Shown here: positions 1-12,486 of the stretch, in pieces
How the letters are laid out: each line of letters begins with the position of its first letter
How positions within the stretch are numbered: position 1 is the stretch's first letter
From: Boswellia sacra
Taxonomy: Eukaryota; Streptophyta; Magnoliopsida; Sapindales; Burseraceae
Direction: 5' to 3'
NCBI GenBank assembly: GCA_013180625.2
Contig: SNVD02009546.1
Span: forward strand, 248,001 to 312,000
DNA length: 64,000 bases
Translations under genes and position numbers: made by a program
Notes under the pieces: generated by a model
Databases searched by the model: none
Seen by the model: the letters and a program-made list of their open reading frames with translations, nothing else
What the model was told of the DNA's origin: nothing

Positions 1-1
1 T

Positions 2-1240
2 TGTCCAATATGTTGCCAAAACACATGTTCAGAATGGCTACCACATAGTAGGAAATTCTCTTACACGGGTCATAGGCGATTTCTTGCTCCTAATCACTCA
101 TATCAATATAAAAGAACATGGTTTGATAGGAAAATTGATGAACGTGGAAGACCTAAGATATTTACTAGTGAAGAAATTTATAAAGAGGTTGAGAAGCTTG
201 TGGATAATTAGGGCAAAAGTGGGACAAAAAGGAAGAGAGACTTAACTTCTTCTCAGTTGTGAAAAAAAAAGATCAATCTTATTCCAACTACCTTATTGGA
301 ACGTGTGTTTCTTTCTTCCTTACATAACTATTTTATTATAATGCCTTAATAATATAATTTTTTCCTAACTCAATAACTTGTCATTGCAGGATTTGATTAT
401 GCATCATAACTTGGATGTGATGCATATTGAGAAGAACATATGTGATAGCATAGTTGATACTCTTTTGAATATAAAAGGCAAATTCAAAGATGGATTAAAT
501 TCACGCTTAGGAAGAAAAGCAAATTTTTTACAAAAGACTTGCTACTTTGACATTACCGGATGACTATGGTTCTAATATTGCCAATTGTGTCAAATTGGAG
601 AAAAGCAAGATAATTGGGCTTAAGTCTCATGACTGTCACATGCTAATGCAACAAATTCTTTCGGTAGCTTTGAGAGGATTTCAACCTAAAGGCCCACGAA
701 ATGCAATTTTTCGTTTGTGTACATTCTTCAATGAATTATGCAACAAGGTGTTAGATAGAAATAGATTAGAAGAATTGGAGGAAGATGTGGTGGAGACATT
801 GTGTATGTTGGAGAGATTCTTTCCGCGTTCATTCTTTGATATCATGATTCATTTAACAGTTCATCTAGGACGTGAAGTCGTTTATGTGGTCCTGTACAAT
901 ATTGTTGGATGTACCAATTGAGAGGTATTTATCTACTCTATATTTTTATTAGTCATCCATGCCTTTAATAATTATCAATTAACTTTTTTTAATTATATTA
1001 GGTACATGAAAGTGTTAAAGGGACATGTTAGAAATCGTTCCCGAGCAGAAGGTTGTATAGCTGAGCGATATGTTGCTGAAGAGTATGTGATATTTTATGG
1101 TAAATATTTTAAAAGGCCCCTGGAATCAGCACTCGATATAGATGCAATGAAGAGTTTGAAGATAAGTTTTTAGTTGAAGGGTGTCCAGTTTTAGGTGGAA
1201 AAGTTATACATCTCTCTAAAGAGATGTTAGAGATTGCTCA
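2..1240 (+). pseudogene. CACTA TNP2-like transposase, broken
   Basis: Transposase of the CACTA class; the intact protein cuts the element at its termini. Frame 2-262 reads a GHRRFL block and a FDRKIDERGRPK block typical of the TNP2 core, with a TAG at 209-211 replacing a conserved tryptophan. After an intron ending in TTGCAG near 389, the next exon gives HHNLDVMHIEKNICDS, a TNP2 hallmark. A frameshift near 545-560 moves the reading to 547-921, the DUF4218 region (GLKSHDCHMLMQQ, then HLTVHLGREV). After a further intron, 1001-1090 reads KGHVRNRSRAEGCIAERY. The N-terminal part is off the left edge. Assignment is secure; activity is excluded by the stops and shifts. Confidence 0.85.
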
Positions 1241-1563
1241 TCGTTATGTTTGTTAAATATATAGTTCGGAGGTTCAACCTTATATAGGGTAAGGAGTCTT
1301 ACCAATATCTTACCTAAAACTATCTAGATTATCAATATATAGAAACTGATCCTTCAATTCCACTTTCCTCGTAAGGGACACTTGGAAGCTTAGGAAAGAA
1401 AGATGTGCAATTTTGAAGAAATGAAACATTATTACAAATTGAACATTTAAAAACTATTAGTGCATGGTTTGTAAATAAGGTAATAAGCTTCTGATTCTTA
1501 CTTTAGTGTCCAAATCTAATATATTAATATGATTTACTTGGTTGAAATCATTATCTTCAACAG

Positions 1564-2185
1564 ATAAACTTGGAGAGGAAGAAATCCAACTTGTCAAATA
1601 CTTTAGTATGGCTTGCAAAAAGACCAAGAGACATATCAATGTCATATTCTAGATTTGTTATAAATGGTATTCGCTTCCAGACTAAAGATGCAGAGAAGGC
1701 TCGACAAAATAGTGGAGTTCTAGTTGAAGTAACAACTCTTTGTAGAGCTAGTGCAAGAGACAATTCTCAAGTGATCAGGAAAGTTTCTTATTATAGGATT
1801 TTAAGAGATAATCATAGTACTTGATTACAATAGATTTCACATGCCTCTTTTTAAGTGTGATTGGGTGAATATTAGAAATGGTGTCAAAGTTGATGATGGT
1901 TTCACTTTGGTTAAGCTACATAAGGGACAAAACCAATATGAAAGAGATCCCTTCATTTTGTCCTCACAAGCTAAACGAGTATTCAATTCCTAAGAAAATG
2001 AAGCATCACAATGGCATGTTGTTTTGAGAGCACCACAACGAGGTTTCTATGACCTTCAATTGTATGAAGAAAGTGATTGTACACCGTCCACACCAATTAA
2101 CATAAGTGGTCTTAAAACCCAAAATACTAGTGAGGATGAACCTTGTATAAGAAGCGATGTTGAGGGCACATTGTGTGATACGTAG
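1564..2185 (+). pseudogene. CACTA transposase C-terminal DUF4216 region, broken
   Basis: Continuation of the transposase gene. 1570-1824 reads RFVINGIRFQTKDAE and then a YYRIL stretch, as in the DUF4216 domain that follows DUF4218 in plant CACTA transposases. A frame change near 1820 leads to text matching the rest of the domain (FKCDWVNIRNGVKVDDGF, then DPFILSSQAKRVF with a stop inside). The reading ends at TAG 2183-2185. The domain's exact role is not known to me. Confidence 0.75.
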
Positions 2186-3265
2186 ATTTCCCATATGCAC
2201 CTAGTAATAAGTGTACGCTTGTATTTTAATGATGAGTACATGATGGGTTATGCTTTTTCCAGTGTGTTAGTTTTTTTCTCTACAATAATTACTACAACTG
2301 TATGTTTATGCCTCTTTTTATTTCTTCTTAACATTATAGTAAAATTATTTCAATCATTTATGTGACTTAAAAGTGTTTTGATGTTGTATTTTGTAAAGGT
2401 TGAGCACTATCTATAAGTTGAGTGCATACTAGTGGAAGAAGATGAGTGGTGCATAGGTAAGCTTTCATTTTAAATTTCACCTATAGTATTTTTGTATGGA
2501 AATGTAGAAATGTGAAATTTCAGAGCTTGAGCGCTAAATTTTTTTATAGTCTTCAAGGAAAGCAAAAAAAAAAAAAAGGTTGCAAAAAGAACGTGAAGCA
2601 CTAACAGCAGTTGCTATACGGGATCAAAATGAAGGCATCATAATTGAGAGAGATGGTGATGAACAACTGATTGAGTCAAATAATAAAGAATTGAAAAACA
2701 AGAGAGGGCCAACTACTTTAGGCATGTTAAAAAGTCATGTCTCACATTTAAATGTTGAGTTCAGTGATGCGGGTGTACTAGTGGGAGCAAATTCTCAAAA
2801 GTATACATCTTATCTTAGTGTTTTGGCACGAAAGCATGTGCCAGTTGTCATCAAAGATTGGACTCCAGTTGCATCAAAAGATAAAGATGACCTTTGGACT
2901 TTGGTCAAGGTATGTATAGATTTAATTTATTTTTATTGTTAACTTATTTTTCAAGCTTCTCTAAGATTATGTGACTATTGGTTATTTATATGTACGTTTC
3001 TAATGTTCTTTTTGTACATCAATGATTTGTTGTAGATGAATCCCATAAACATTGGACACTTCAAAAAATAGGTGATCTTTGGAGATAGTTCAAATCGGAA
3101 ATAACTTCATAGATAAAAAAAGTTGACCAACAACAAAATAGAGCACGGCCTTTGTCTCTCCTAAGGCCTGGCAACATAGAATCAGATAAGGATTGGGAAA
3201 CATTTGTCAAAGAGAGATTGTCTCCAAAATTTCAAGTAATTAAACATATCTAGTCACACACACAC

Positions 3266-4221
3266 TAGGGATGTAAAAAACCAGAGGCCAGGCCGGGGGC
3301 TCCCCGTCCCTGAAAAATTCTCTGAAAATTCTAGGGCCAGGGCTGGGCTAGGGAATTTAATCCTGGGGCCAGGGAATTGAATTCTCCGGAATGATCCCTG
3401 GATTTTTTAATTCTGTTTTTTATTTAAAAAAAAAATTGTACTTATATTTGTTAAATATGATGCAAAAAGGCAAAAAAACAAAGCTAAAACAAACAACCTG
3501 CCAAAATGCTAGACAAAACTCGACACGCTCGATAGAGCTCGACACGACTCGACATGGAAGTGTCGAGTGTTGGATAATGCATCTGACACTTGATATCTTA
3601 AAAAATAGATAGATATCGAGTGTCGGTTGTGAACCCGACACAACATACATATAAGTGTCAACAGTCAATATCTCCTAAAATAGACTGATATCGAGTGTCA
3701 GTTGTGAATCTGACACTCGATGTTTATATGTATGTTGTGTCGAATTCACAAACGATACTCGATATCAGTCTATTTTTGAAGACATTGAGTGTTAGATGCA
3801 TCATCCGACACTTAACACTTACATGTCGTTGAGTGCCGACACTCGATGTTTATATGTATGTTGTGTCAGATTCACAACCGACACTCGATATCAGTATATT
3901 TTTGAAGACATTGAGTGTCGGATGATGCATCCGACACTCGACATTTACATGTCGAGTCGTGTCGAGCTCTATCGAGTTGTGTCGAATTTTGTCGAACGTT
4001 TTGGCAGGTTGTTTGTTTATATTATCGTAAATTAAATAAATTAAATAAAATGCATTTTTATATTTATTCCAGGCTAAGGAGCCCAGTCCCCGGCCCCGGG
4101 CGATGCCTGCGATTACTCTCCCCGTCCACGGCCAATCTCCCCAAAAATCTGGGTAGTTCCTCGGCAATATCGGGCTATGATGCGGGTACCCGGCCTCGCT
4201 CAGGTAATTTTGACATCCCTA
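3266..4221. mobile_element. Non-autonomous hAT element (hAT-1) with 8 bp TSD
   Basis: Starts TAGGGATGTAAAAAACC and ends with its near-complement TTTTGACATCCCTA. It is flanked by ACACACAC at 3258-3265 and 4222-4229, an 8 bp duplication typical of hAT, although the (AC)n context weakens that point. GC-rich CCGGGGC/CCCCGG stretches inside both ends match hAT-2 and hAT-3. The centre is different: an inverted-repeat block (3489-4016) replaces the tRNA-like modules of the other two. No transposase frame. Confidence 0.75.
3489..4016. repeat. Inverted-repeat block inside hAT-1
   Basis: The left arm 3489-3556 and right arm 3948-4016 are near-complements (ACAAACAACCTGCC...GACTCGACATG). Between them a unit of roughly 90 bp (GACACTCGATGTTTATATG...) occurs twice in direct orientation near 3714 and 3838, and once inverted near 3620. 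The transcript could fold into a long hairpin. Probably a second, nested foldback element. Confidence 0.7.
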
Positions 4222-5512
4222 ACACACACACGCACACACACATACACATGCATATATATACTAAGGTAGAATTTAATCATTTGTTTTATACTTGATTAAT
4301 AGGTCATCAGTGAGAGGATGAAAATTTTGCAAGAAACCAAAAGGATGTACACACAATGGGTCGACTAGGTTATGCTCACAAGGAATATGAGATGGTAAAT
4401 ATTCAACATTCTTGATTTTTGATTATATTCACATGATTCTTCAATTTATATGTCTTATCTTATTTTTATCATTATGTTTCTTCATTTGAAAAAAAAAACA
4501 GAGTTCAGGTGAAACATCAATTACCACAGTTGATGCTTGGATTCAAGCACATCTGAATAAGCAAGGGCAGCTTGCAAATGAATCAATTGGACAAAAAATG
4601 ATAGGAATTTCTATAATAGAAAAATAAATTGCCTTAGAAACACATGGCTTACATGAGGGTTATTATTGACACTATCTTTTTTTTTCACATATTACTTGTT
4701 TGTTCATAGAAACAAATTGAAGATATTCAAAAGTCAAGTGAGGATGTGGACATGTCTAGTATATGAAACGACCCTCTTGTGATTTTATATGGAGGTGAAC
4801 AACGTGGTAGAGTGCGTGGAAAAGGATTTGGGGTCATTCCTTCTAAAGTAGATGCACATTTGTAATCTAGTGGAAAAGTTAAAGTACTTGGAAATGAACT
4901 GCAACTTAATAAGCAAAGAGTTTTAGCATTAGAATGGCAAATGGATAAAGTGAATGCATTATTAATGAAAATGACCCAGATGAGTAAACTTTTCATTACT
5001 TACAAATGATCTATAACATATGTCATTATATATAATGGATTTCATACCTTGAAATTGTACAGAATCAGAGTGTTGATGAGATGATGAGCTCTTATGCATG
5101 TACCCCTCGAGTAAGAAACTTATAAAAATTTTGGTGTATTTACAATGCTATATGAGTTAAAGTATATGATTATTTAAAGTAATAATTAAACTAAATCTAT
5201 TAATTGTAGTTACAACAAGGAAGTGTTCCAATTCATCAAATTAAACCAAGCGAAAATGTAAGATGCCTATTACTGCATTGGTACTCAGATTACCTAGATG
5301 AAATTGTGACTGAAGGAAAGATTACAAGTGTAGATCCTAAAGTTATAGTACATCACAAGCCTTTAGGAAGGGATTGTTGGAAAGTTTGGGTAACTCATGC
5401 CATTAAGAATGATGTTGAACTGTATAGATCAACTGATGAAGCTCAAAACATTAATCAGGCTATAGGAAGTGCTATTGCTTGGCCTAAAAGTTGCATCAAG
5501 TTGATTGACTAA

Positions 5513-6289
5513 ATTTCTGTAAGTTTGTATTTGGAAGCTTATATCATTTAATTTTTACAATATGTTCTAAAGATGTTAACTGCATTTTTATTTCCTTATT
5601 TTTAAGTGGAGGTTGCATTTTATGTTGTCACTTTTAAGGTAAGTAAAATGTATATAATTTTTGAATTATTAAATGATCAAAGTTTGTAACTTTATATTAT
5701 ATACTAATTTCATGTATTGTGGCTTTTTTTTTCTTTTGTCTTGGTGGCTATAAGCATGCTATTTGATATGTTAGTGGTTTGATTATATGCTTTTTCTATC
5801 ATATATAGTTGAAGCTATGAGATAAGGTAAGTGATAAAATTACTTAAGAATAAAATTAAATTTGAATCCATAAGTTAGTTTTATGCTCAAACATGAGTCT
5901 ATATGCCTATTGTTATCTTGCTTATGTAACATTTTGAAGTTGGTTGTGTAGGCTTTATTCGTGTTTGTTTGGAAAGTTCATCAATCAAGATGCTAAAAGA
6001 AGATGATGATTTTGTTGCTTATGTAAAAATTTTTGCTAGCTTAAGTATGTTTTACTTGATTTCATTTTCCTTAAGTCGTTTGGAATTGTATTACATATTA
6101 ATTACAAGTACTTGTATTTTAAATAATATTTGTGATAATATTAACATAATACAAATTTGTACATTTATTATATATTATGCACGTTGCGATAATTTATATA
6201 CCAATTTGTATAATTAAAAATAAATAGGTATCACATGTTAATAAAAAGGGTATTTAATTATAAATACAATATATTTCTACATCAAATAA
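5513..6289. other. CACTA-1 internal non-coding stretch
   Basis: AT-rich DNA between the last recognisable exon and the sub-terminal repeats. A frame at 5969-6217 exists but resembles no family I recognise and has strongly AT-driven composition. Nothing else seen. Confidence 0.4.
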
Positions 6290-6909
6290 ATGGCAACATG
6301 CGCATGTTGCCAAAACTCACATGGTTATATCTACAGTAATGTGTATTGCATGTTGCTAAAATTATATTAGTTTTGATCTTTTCACAACGTGCAATGTGCG
6401 TTGCCATTGAGGTCTACAGCAACACTCATTGCGTGTTGCTGAAACTTCATTATTTTTGATCTTTTCGTAACGTGCAATGTGCGTTGCCATTGAGGTCTAC
6501 AGCAACGCTCATTGCGTGTTGCTAAAACTATATTAGTTTAATTTGATCTTTTCACAACGTGCAATGTGCGTTGCCATTAAGGTCTACAGCAACGCTCATT
6601 GCGTGTTGCTGAAACTATATTACTTCTAATCTTTTTGCAACACGCATTAAGTGTTGCCATTGATGTCAACAATAACGCACATCTCGTGTTTCTGAAACTT
6701 TATTACGCTTTGTCTTTCAACAATGTGTAATGCATGTTGCAAAAAGATATTTTGCAACATGCAAAATCACTTTTCGCAATATGCATGTGCTCGTTGCTAA
6801 AAGTGAGGGACCTTTCACAGTAGCAAGATTAGCAACGTGCATCCGCGCATTGCAAAAATGTTTTAGCAACACGAAATACGTGTTGCCATAGCCTATTTTT
6901 CTTGTAGTG
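6290..6909 (+). repeat. CACTA-1 3' sub-terminal repeat array and terminus
   Basis: At least a dozen copies, in both orientations, of a unit close to GCAACGCGCATTGCGTTGC (for example around 6375-6400, 6460-6490, 6560-6600 and 6640-6660). The terminus CTTGTAGTG follows at 6901-6909. Such arrays bind the element's own protein in known CACTA systems. CACTA-2 carries a related array (39985-40318), so the two share a family. Confidence 0.8.
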
Positions 6910-8420
6910 TATGTACTGTCGAGACATCTCCTTAAAAATTGAATTACAAAATAATTTAATTTTCTCTAAAATTTGGGCTGACTTGGGCTGGGCTCAATTA
7001 TAGGGCCATTCTAAATTTGAAGTATAGTTCTATATATGGTGACTATTAACTTTGGATTGGGAAATTAATTATGACATTCTAGATTAGAGATTTGTTTTGC
7101 AATAAATTTCTTGTATCGATCATAATTATTACGCTAATTAAACTTGTAAAATATAAATTACATCGAGCATTATCTATTTATATGATAACTTAAGAGTCTT
7201 GCAATGTCATTCAAGATGGTTCAACTCAAGACAAAAACAATGATAAACAGATTTTGAGTTCTTGGTTCTTTGATATGTTGATGGAAAATGTTTGTGGGTT
7301 AAAAATTAATTTAGGACTTCCTATGTAGTTTTCTATTTCTAATTAATTTCACAAAGCATAATCTATAAACCATCTAGGCCGCCTTGAAATGCAAGACTTA
7401 ACTAAGATATTAAAATGGCATCATCAAACAATTTCCTCTAACAAGCGAGTTAGCTAGAGGGAAAAATCAGGCATTCAAAATTAATGTTTTTAAAGTAAAT
7501 AATCAATTGTCTTGTAATAATGCAAAGTTTTTAATCCAGCTTCATTTCCCAAGTTTTGTGTTAGTTGATGTATTGATATTACGTACAAAGATGATAATAT
7601 TTTGAGCTCTCTACATTGATATTAATTTGAAATTATTTAATTAATTTTTGACATGGGAAATAAAAGCCAAGAAAAACCTGAGATATATTGCTATATTGCT
7701 ACCTCTACTTTTGAACCATAATAATTTTTTTCTTTATTTAATTTGATCAAATAGTGAATTATTTAATTACCTTTAACAATAGGGTAACTATCGTCGAGAG
7801 GTTGATCTAGTTGTTTAGATCTCTTGGAATAGATTGATTATTAATATTAATCTTAAAAAAGTTATGTCTAATATCATTTATACATTAATTATTCAGGAAA
7901 ATTACATATATAAGACAGGTATACCATATTACTATACTGAGATGATATGCCCGACTACTTATCCTCTGTCATGCGTTGAAAACAATTGAAGTTATAGTTT
8001 TTTTTAATTTTTTTTCTTCATTTCTCCAACCCATCCATAAATTTATGTCATCATTTTGTTGGAAAAAAAAAAAGCTTATTAGTCTCTTATTTTTCTAATT
8101 TCTTAATCACCACAGTTGTTTGTCAAAATATAATTAGACGGACTTATCAAATCAGTAAGATGACTTGATAACTCCATCTCATATAAAAATCTCTCTCATT
8201 ATTTTTGTTGAATTGTCTTTTTGCTGTAGCATCTTTAGTTAGCATGTACTTTGCATTGTAAGCATGTTATTTTTGCATGTCCATGTACAGTTATAGTACA
8301 TTGGTAGGTCAAGCAGCTGACACCAAAAACCCTCCCTATTCATCATTTAATTAAATGGATTTCTTTAATTGGTTAATCAAGATTACATTTATTCTTGAGA
8401 AGCTCTCATTGTGCTTTTTG
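6910..8420. other. Flank and upstream part of B3 duplication unit 1
   Basis: No coding frame. From about 7545 the sequence resembles 28305 onward (TTGATTTATTGATATTA..., then a CATGTACTTTGCA...TTTTGCATG block at 8240-8280 matching 28670-28710). It is therefore the upstream part of the duplicated B3 unit rather than unique DNA. Confidence 0.5.
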
Positions 8421-8558
8421 AAAGAGTCTTGGGTGTATCGACAGCACTGCTGACGTGGTGCGAATCTCTTTCCCACTTTGGGTGCATCCCATTGAGTTGC
8501 TGCACCACGTCATCCAGTCACGTGGTACAGCAGATGCACTCAAGACCCTCGCGTGCAT
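8421..8558. mobile_element. Small inverted-repeat insertion (MITE-like) with G-box core
   Basis: Aligning with unit 2 (28855-28900), about 138 bp are extra here, between GTGCTTTTTG and TTAGCCAAAAAG. The ends are imperfect inverted repeats (GAGTCTTGGGTGTATC against GATGCACTCAAGACCCTC). The middle holds GCTGCACCACGTCATCCAGTCACGTGG, with a perfect CACGTG. A related block lies at 40640-40680 upstream of B3-6. Target duplication not resolved. Confidence 0.45.
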
Positions 8559-9621
8559 TTTAGCCAAAAAGGAGCTTAATGAAATGCAAAAGTTTTTGTA
8601 CCACATAAAATCATTCATTATCTCTTTATGATAGATAGTGGTATATAATAACATCAATATGAAGATATAAAAACATATCAACCAAACTTCATTTTGATTG
8701 AGATCCATGTGTGTTTTAATTATCACAATAAATTTTAAAAAAAAAACTCCACTTATTATAAACTTTATCCAGCATCATAGTGACATGCTCGATAGTGATA
8801 GAATAAAGTAGCTACAAAAGGCACCAAAAAGTCTTCAATGTCGGCCGAAGGGTGCCCAAACATTAAACGGCGAGTGTCGCATTTTGGTTGAAAAGATAAT
8901 TAATGAACAACCAAAAACATAACAAGTGTCTTCTATATATCTTGGAGTCATTATGCGTGTGTGTCTAGTAAATATTTACAGCATGCAGGGCCCAGGGTTT
9001 CAAATTTTCTCAGTTAATAAAGACTCAAAAACCACGAAGAGAATATGTGAACAAAATATTCGTGGGTCCTAAGAGAACTTTGATCATTTCTTATACCAAT
9101 ATTAATATAATATATGCACTTAAAACCTCTTTGGCCATTACATTGATATTGATTTATTATTGAGATGCATGTCCATATATAAACAATCTAGTTAGTGAAA
9201 ACTAAGAGTGGTATGGAGCTAAAGTAGAAATATATCACATTCTTATAAATTAACAAATTAAAGTGGGATTGGACCCCATATATCTAATAGTGACGAATGG
9301 CAACTTGTCAATAGTGAAGAATAGTAGTTTTCATAGAATATACTAAATTAGTGAGAGAAAACCTTGTACAAAATTGGAAAAGTTGTTGACTTCAACATGC
9401 ACACTAGCATTCTTTGTAGCAGTGGTGCCCGTGTGTCATGATCCCTTCATCCGCCAGTAGACCAAGCTATCAAATTTTCCAAACATTTAGATTAATAACT
9501 ACAATTAAACATTTCGTACAACGAAAATTCTAGAAGCTTCTTTCGGCCAATGTATCAGAAGTTATGTTTATTTCATTTCCAGAAAGAAAATTATAATAGT
9601 AGCCTTTGTGCGCTACAAACA

Positions 9622-10038
9622 ATGGTGCAAATCTTTTCCAAGCCATTGAGAGGTACAGATGTTAAAGTATAGGTTGGCAATTCCAACTGAGAAATTGAAG
9701 TACTTTGATCCGATTCCTGAAGGCAATAACTCAATCTATTTTGAGGCTGTTGATAATAGAGGGCGTTCATGGACTTTCTACCTCTCTACTCGGACGAAGG
9801 GCAAATATACAAAGCTCGTTCTTACTACTGGAGGTTGGATACCATTTGTTAAAAAAAAAAAAAAAATCTTGGGATAGGTGATCAAGTCATATTTTCCAGG
9901 GAAGCAAGTGAAGCTAATATCAAAATCCAAGCACGAAGACAAATTGTACTTTTGGGTAAAAATATCTGGGTAGATATGTGGAATAATATTCCCTTACCAT
10001 TTTGGGCAGTGTTGTATGCTCCGTACTCTTCTTGTTAG
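9622..10038 (+). pseudogene. B3-domain protein pseudogene B3-1 (two frameshifts)
   Basis: B3 domains are plant DNA-binding folds that contact DNA in the nucleus. ATG 9622 opens MVQIFSKPLRGTD. One extra base near 9663 shifts the frame, and the core continues from 9659 (YRLAIPTEKL, then FEAVDNRGRSWTFYLSTRTK, GKY, GGW). A run of 15 A near 9850 causes a second shift, after which LGIGDQVIFSREASEAN continues to TAG 10036-10038. Close in sequence to intact B3-4, with homologous flanks on both sides. The TATA box present upstream of B3-4 is not visible here. A dead duplicate, unless the frame is repaired in other alleles. Confidence 0.85.
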
Positions 10039-11437
10039 TATTTTTGTTCTACAACTTGTAGGGTTGAGTTCCTAGGTTAATTCTGGTTTAGAAGGCTCAA
10101 GTGAGGGTTCAAAGATGGGTATGTCCACTCATTCTATTCCTATTTTGATTTGGTAAGATAGAGTAGTAGTTGTTGCTTTTTTTTTTTTTTTCCCTATTCT
10201 GTTCTCTCTTTGAATTAGCTATTTAGTCTTGCCTCCATTAATTTCTTACCCAAATCTCTTAATCGATATATGATGCCACTAGCAATGGCCAAAAGATCAA
10301 CGTAGATTTCAATTAGAACCACCCGAAAAGTGAAAATACAAGAAGATGTACGCCAATTCGATAGATGTATAAGCTAATTAAAATCTACGTACGTTTGATC
10401 CACTCAGAGTTGACGCCAATAAACAAGAGAATACATAAACAATAATCAACCATGGTCGCCATTCAAGTCAACGTCATAGAATTATAAGATATTTGATGAA
10501 TTCTACAAGAAGGTTTGTAAAGTTTGTTGAATTAGTTTTGAAATTGAGGATCTTCCTTATAATTATATATTTATCTTTTGGCTAGTTCATTTGACCACTT
10601 TAATTAGAAACTAATTAAGGTCCAAATTTAAGAGCTCAATTAAATATACTCCAAAATTGCCGACCAATTAAACTTTTTTAAAGTACAATCACTGTGATTC
10701 TCAACCAAGCTATGAGAGTTTTCACACTTGAGACCATCGAGCACGCAGCAGGGAATTAGAAAGATCACTTTTCAAAAGAAATTTTATTGATTGGATGTGA
10801 AGTGTACTTTAGCTCTAAAATACAAATTCTCAAACATGTTCGAAACAAGCCAGCAACAAATCTGTAAAAGATTCTTTAGAAACTGATCAAAAGTTAATTT
10901 AACAAAGTCTCTCTAGAATTCATATCTAACTCATAATGTCAGGTTGACCGTGCTCCCTGAACCTAATTTTTTGCTCAAAACTGATTATGTATGTATGTAT
11001 GTATGTATGTATGTATGTATATTATCATCATAATATGGTCTTTAATATATATGAAAAAGAAAATATAATTCTCTAAACAAAGAAAGCATATAAATGACAC
11101 CTTCCAAGTTATTATGAAATGTAAGAAAAAGAAGAAGAAATCCAAAAACATGAGAAAAGAAAAAACAACTAATTCGATAAGGTAACTATAGTCTACAACA
11201 CACATTGATCACTTCGTTTCATTTCTTTGCTAAATGGTATACAAATATATATGTCAGAAACCAACAAAAGTAATCAGCTAATAGCAGATTTTGAAGGCCC
11301 GATATAGCAAACCAACGATCATTAATTAATAGATGGAAAACAAAAACAACAAAGGAAATACATACTGTAACATGTTGTAAAATTCATAACATACAGATAA
11401 GGTACCATTTGGACTTGAGTGAAGTGGCATATATGTT
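10039..11437. other. Intergenic part of B3 unit 1
   Basis: No gene seen. 10039-10085 and 10680-10975 resemble 30440-30550 and 31335-31640 of unit 2, including CTCAACCAAGCTATGAGAGT at 10699 and 31350. A (TATG)n microsatellite lies at 10986-11020. Confidence 0.5.
10986..11020. repeat. (TATG)n microsatellite
   Basis: About nine consecutive 4 bp units. The corresponding place in unit 2 (near 31640) has only TATATATTGC, so the repeat expanded after duplication. Confidence 0.9.
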
Positions 11438-11910
11438 CACTACAATAAAATATAACATTTACCACGTTAATTTGAAGTTGTAGAAATATATTGACCACTT
11501 GATATTTGTCTGTGGTGTATTAAGGAGTGGTTAAAAGCTTAGCTCTTTTATAACATGTAAGTGCACGTGGTAAATAAGCAATTAACATGTTGTGATTAGA
11601 ATCATTAATCACGTAGAAATGTATGTGGTAGATTATCCCACATCCACCACTTGGATCTGTATGTGGTAATTGTCTTATTTCAAAATTTTTATTAACCACA
11701 ATACGATTAATGTGGTTAATTATCTTATCCACCACGTAACATATGTGTTGTCTTTCTAAATTTTAAAATTTTGTAATGACCACATGATATTTGGACGTGG
11801 TAGATAATATTATTCACCACATGAGACTGTAAGTTGTTAATTAACTTTATTAAAATTATAATTAACCACTACTATGTATACGTGGTAGATAATTTATTGT
11901 GCAAGTTGTA
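11438..11910. repeat. CACTA-like terminus with GTGGTAGAT repeats, truncated
   Basis: Begins CACTACAATAAAATATAAC, then carries about ten copies, in both orientations, of a short motif built on GTGGTA(G/A)AT and ATTTACCAC. This is the layout of a CACTA sub-terminal region. No matching TAGTG end was found before copia-1, and unit 2 lacks this block, so it is probably an insertion that lost its 3' end. Confidence 0.4.
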
Positions 11911-12486
11911 AATATTTAATATTAGATATTTTTTCTTGGTTTTTTATAATAATTTAATTTATAATAAATGAATTTTAATAAATCAAACGCGCGCACACAC
12001 ACATATATATACTCAACAATATAAAAATTAACAAAAACAACAATTGCCATTTAATTTAAAAATCTCTATAAGTATGACATAATCAATGAAGTATAAAATG
12101 TAATGTAGTTTTAAGATTTATCCTAAAATGTTAAAAGTGACATAAGGAAACTAAGTACTATTATATCCTAAGAAAACTAAACAAATGATTACTTAAGCGT
12201 CAAATGTCACGTATTTTGAAGGCCATGCTACTACCTAAAGCATCTTCAAGGATTTGCATATCACTTGTAGGTCGATACAGTGGGACTCTCTTAAAAATTG
12301 ATTTTTTGACCCAAACTCTCCAACTATATGGACCAAGAACCATATGATGAACAAGAGCTTCAGGAGTGGTTCTTCAAACATGTTAACCCAGGATGTTGAC
12401 ACAAAATAGAAGAACTGACAATTTTTCTTCTTGGACTCTGAATCTTATCCCTGTACCTTCATTCGCCTTAGAGTAAAAGTTGATCT

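Larger units (their letters stand above)
2583..5512 (+). pseudogene. Second CACTA gene (plant transposase 24-like), degenerate, multi-exon
   Basis: The first clear exon, about 2583-2909, includes RGPTTLGMLKSHVSHLN, the usual opening of the accessory protein paired with TNP2, and ends at a GT donor (AAG|GTATG). Later blocks at 3034-3232, 4300-4375, 4500-4625, 4710-4985 and 5210-5512 look like further exons. Some hold stops: TAG at 3070-3072 and TAG at 4366-4368. The last exon contains HHKPLGRDCWKVWV, and TAA closes it at 5512. The same last-exon text recurs at 39180-39340 in CACTA-2. hAT-1 lies in the intron after 3232. In other CACTA systems this protein binds sub-terminal repeats; that role is inferred here. 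Confidence 0.7.
1..6909 (+). mobile_element. CACTA (En/Spm) transposon, 3' portion, degenerate
   Basis: The block holds TNP2-like transposase remnants, then a second transposon gene, then a dense field of sub-terminal repeats, and ends with CTTGTAGTG at 6901-6909. Its reverse complement, CACTACAAGAAAAATAGGC, is a typical CACTA inverted terminus. The 5' end lies left of the window, so the 3 bp target duplication cannot be checked. Coding parts carry stops and frameshifts, so the copy is not autonomous. A hAT element (3266-4221) is nested in an intron. Confidence 0.85.

Noticed and set aside
3391..4035. Small frames within the hAT-1 inverted repeat
   Set aside because: They arise from palindromic repeats and read on both strands.
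6290..6909. CRISPR-like or satellite array
   Set aside because: Repeats are in both orientations, irregularly spaced, and end at a CACTA terminus.
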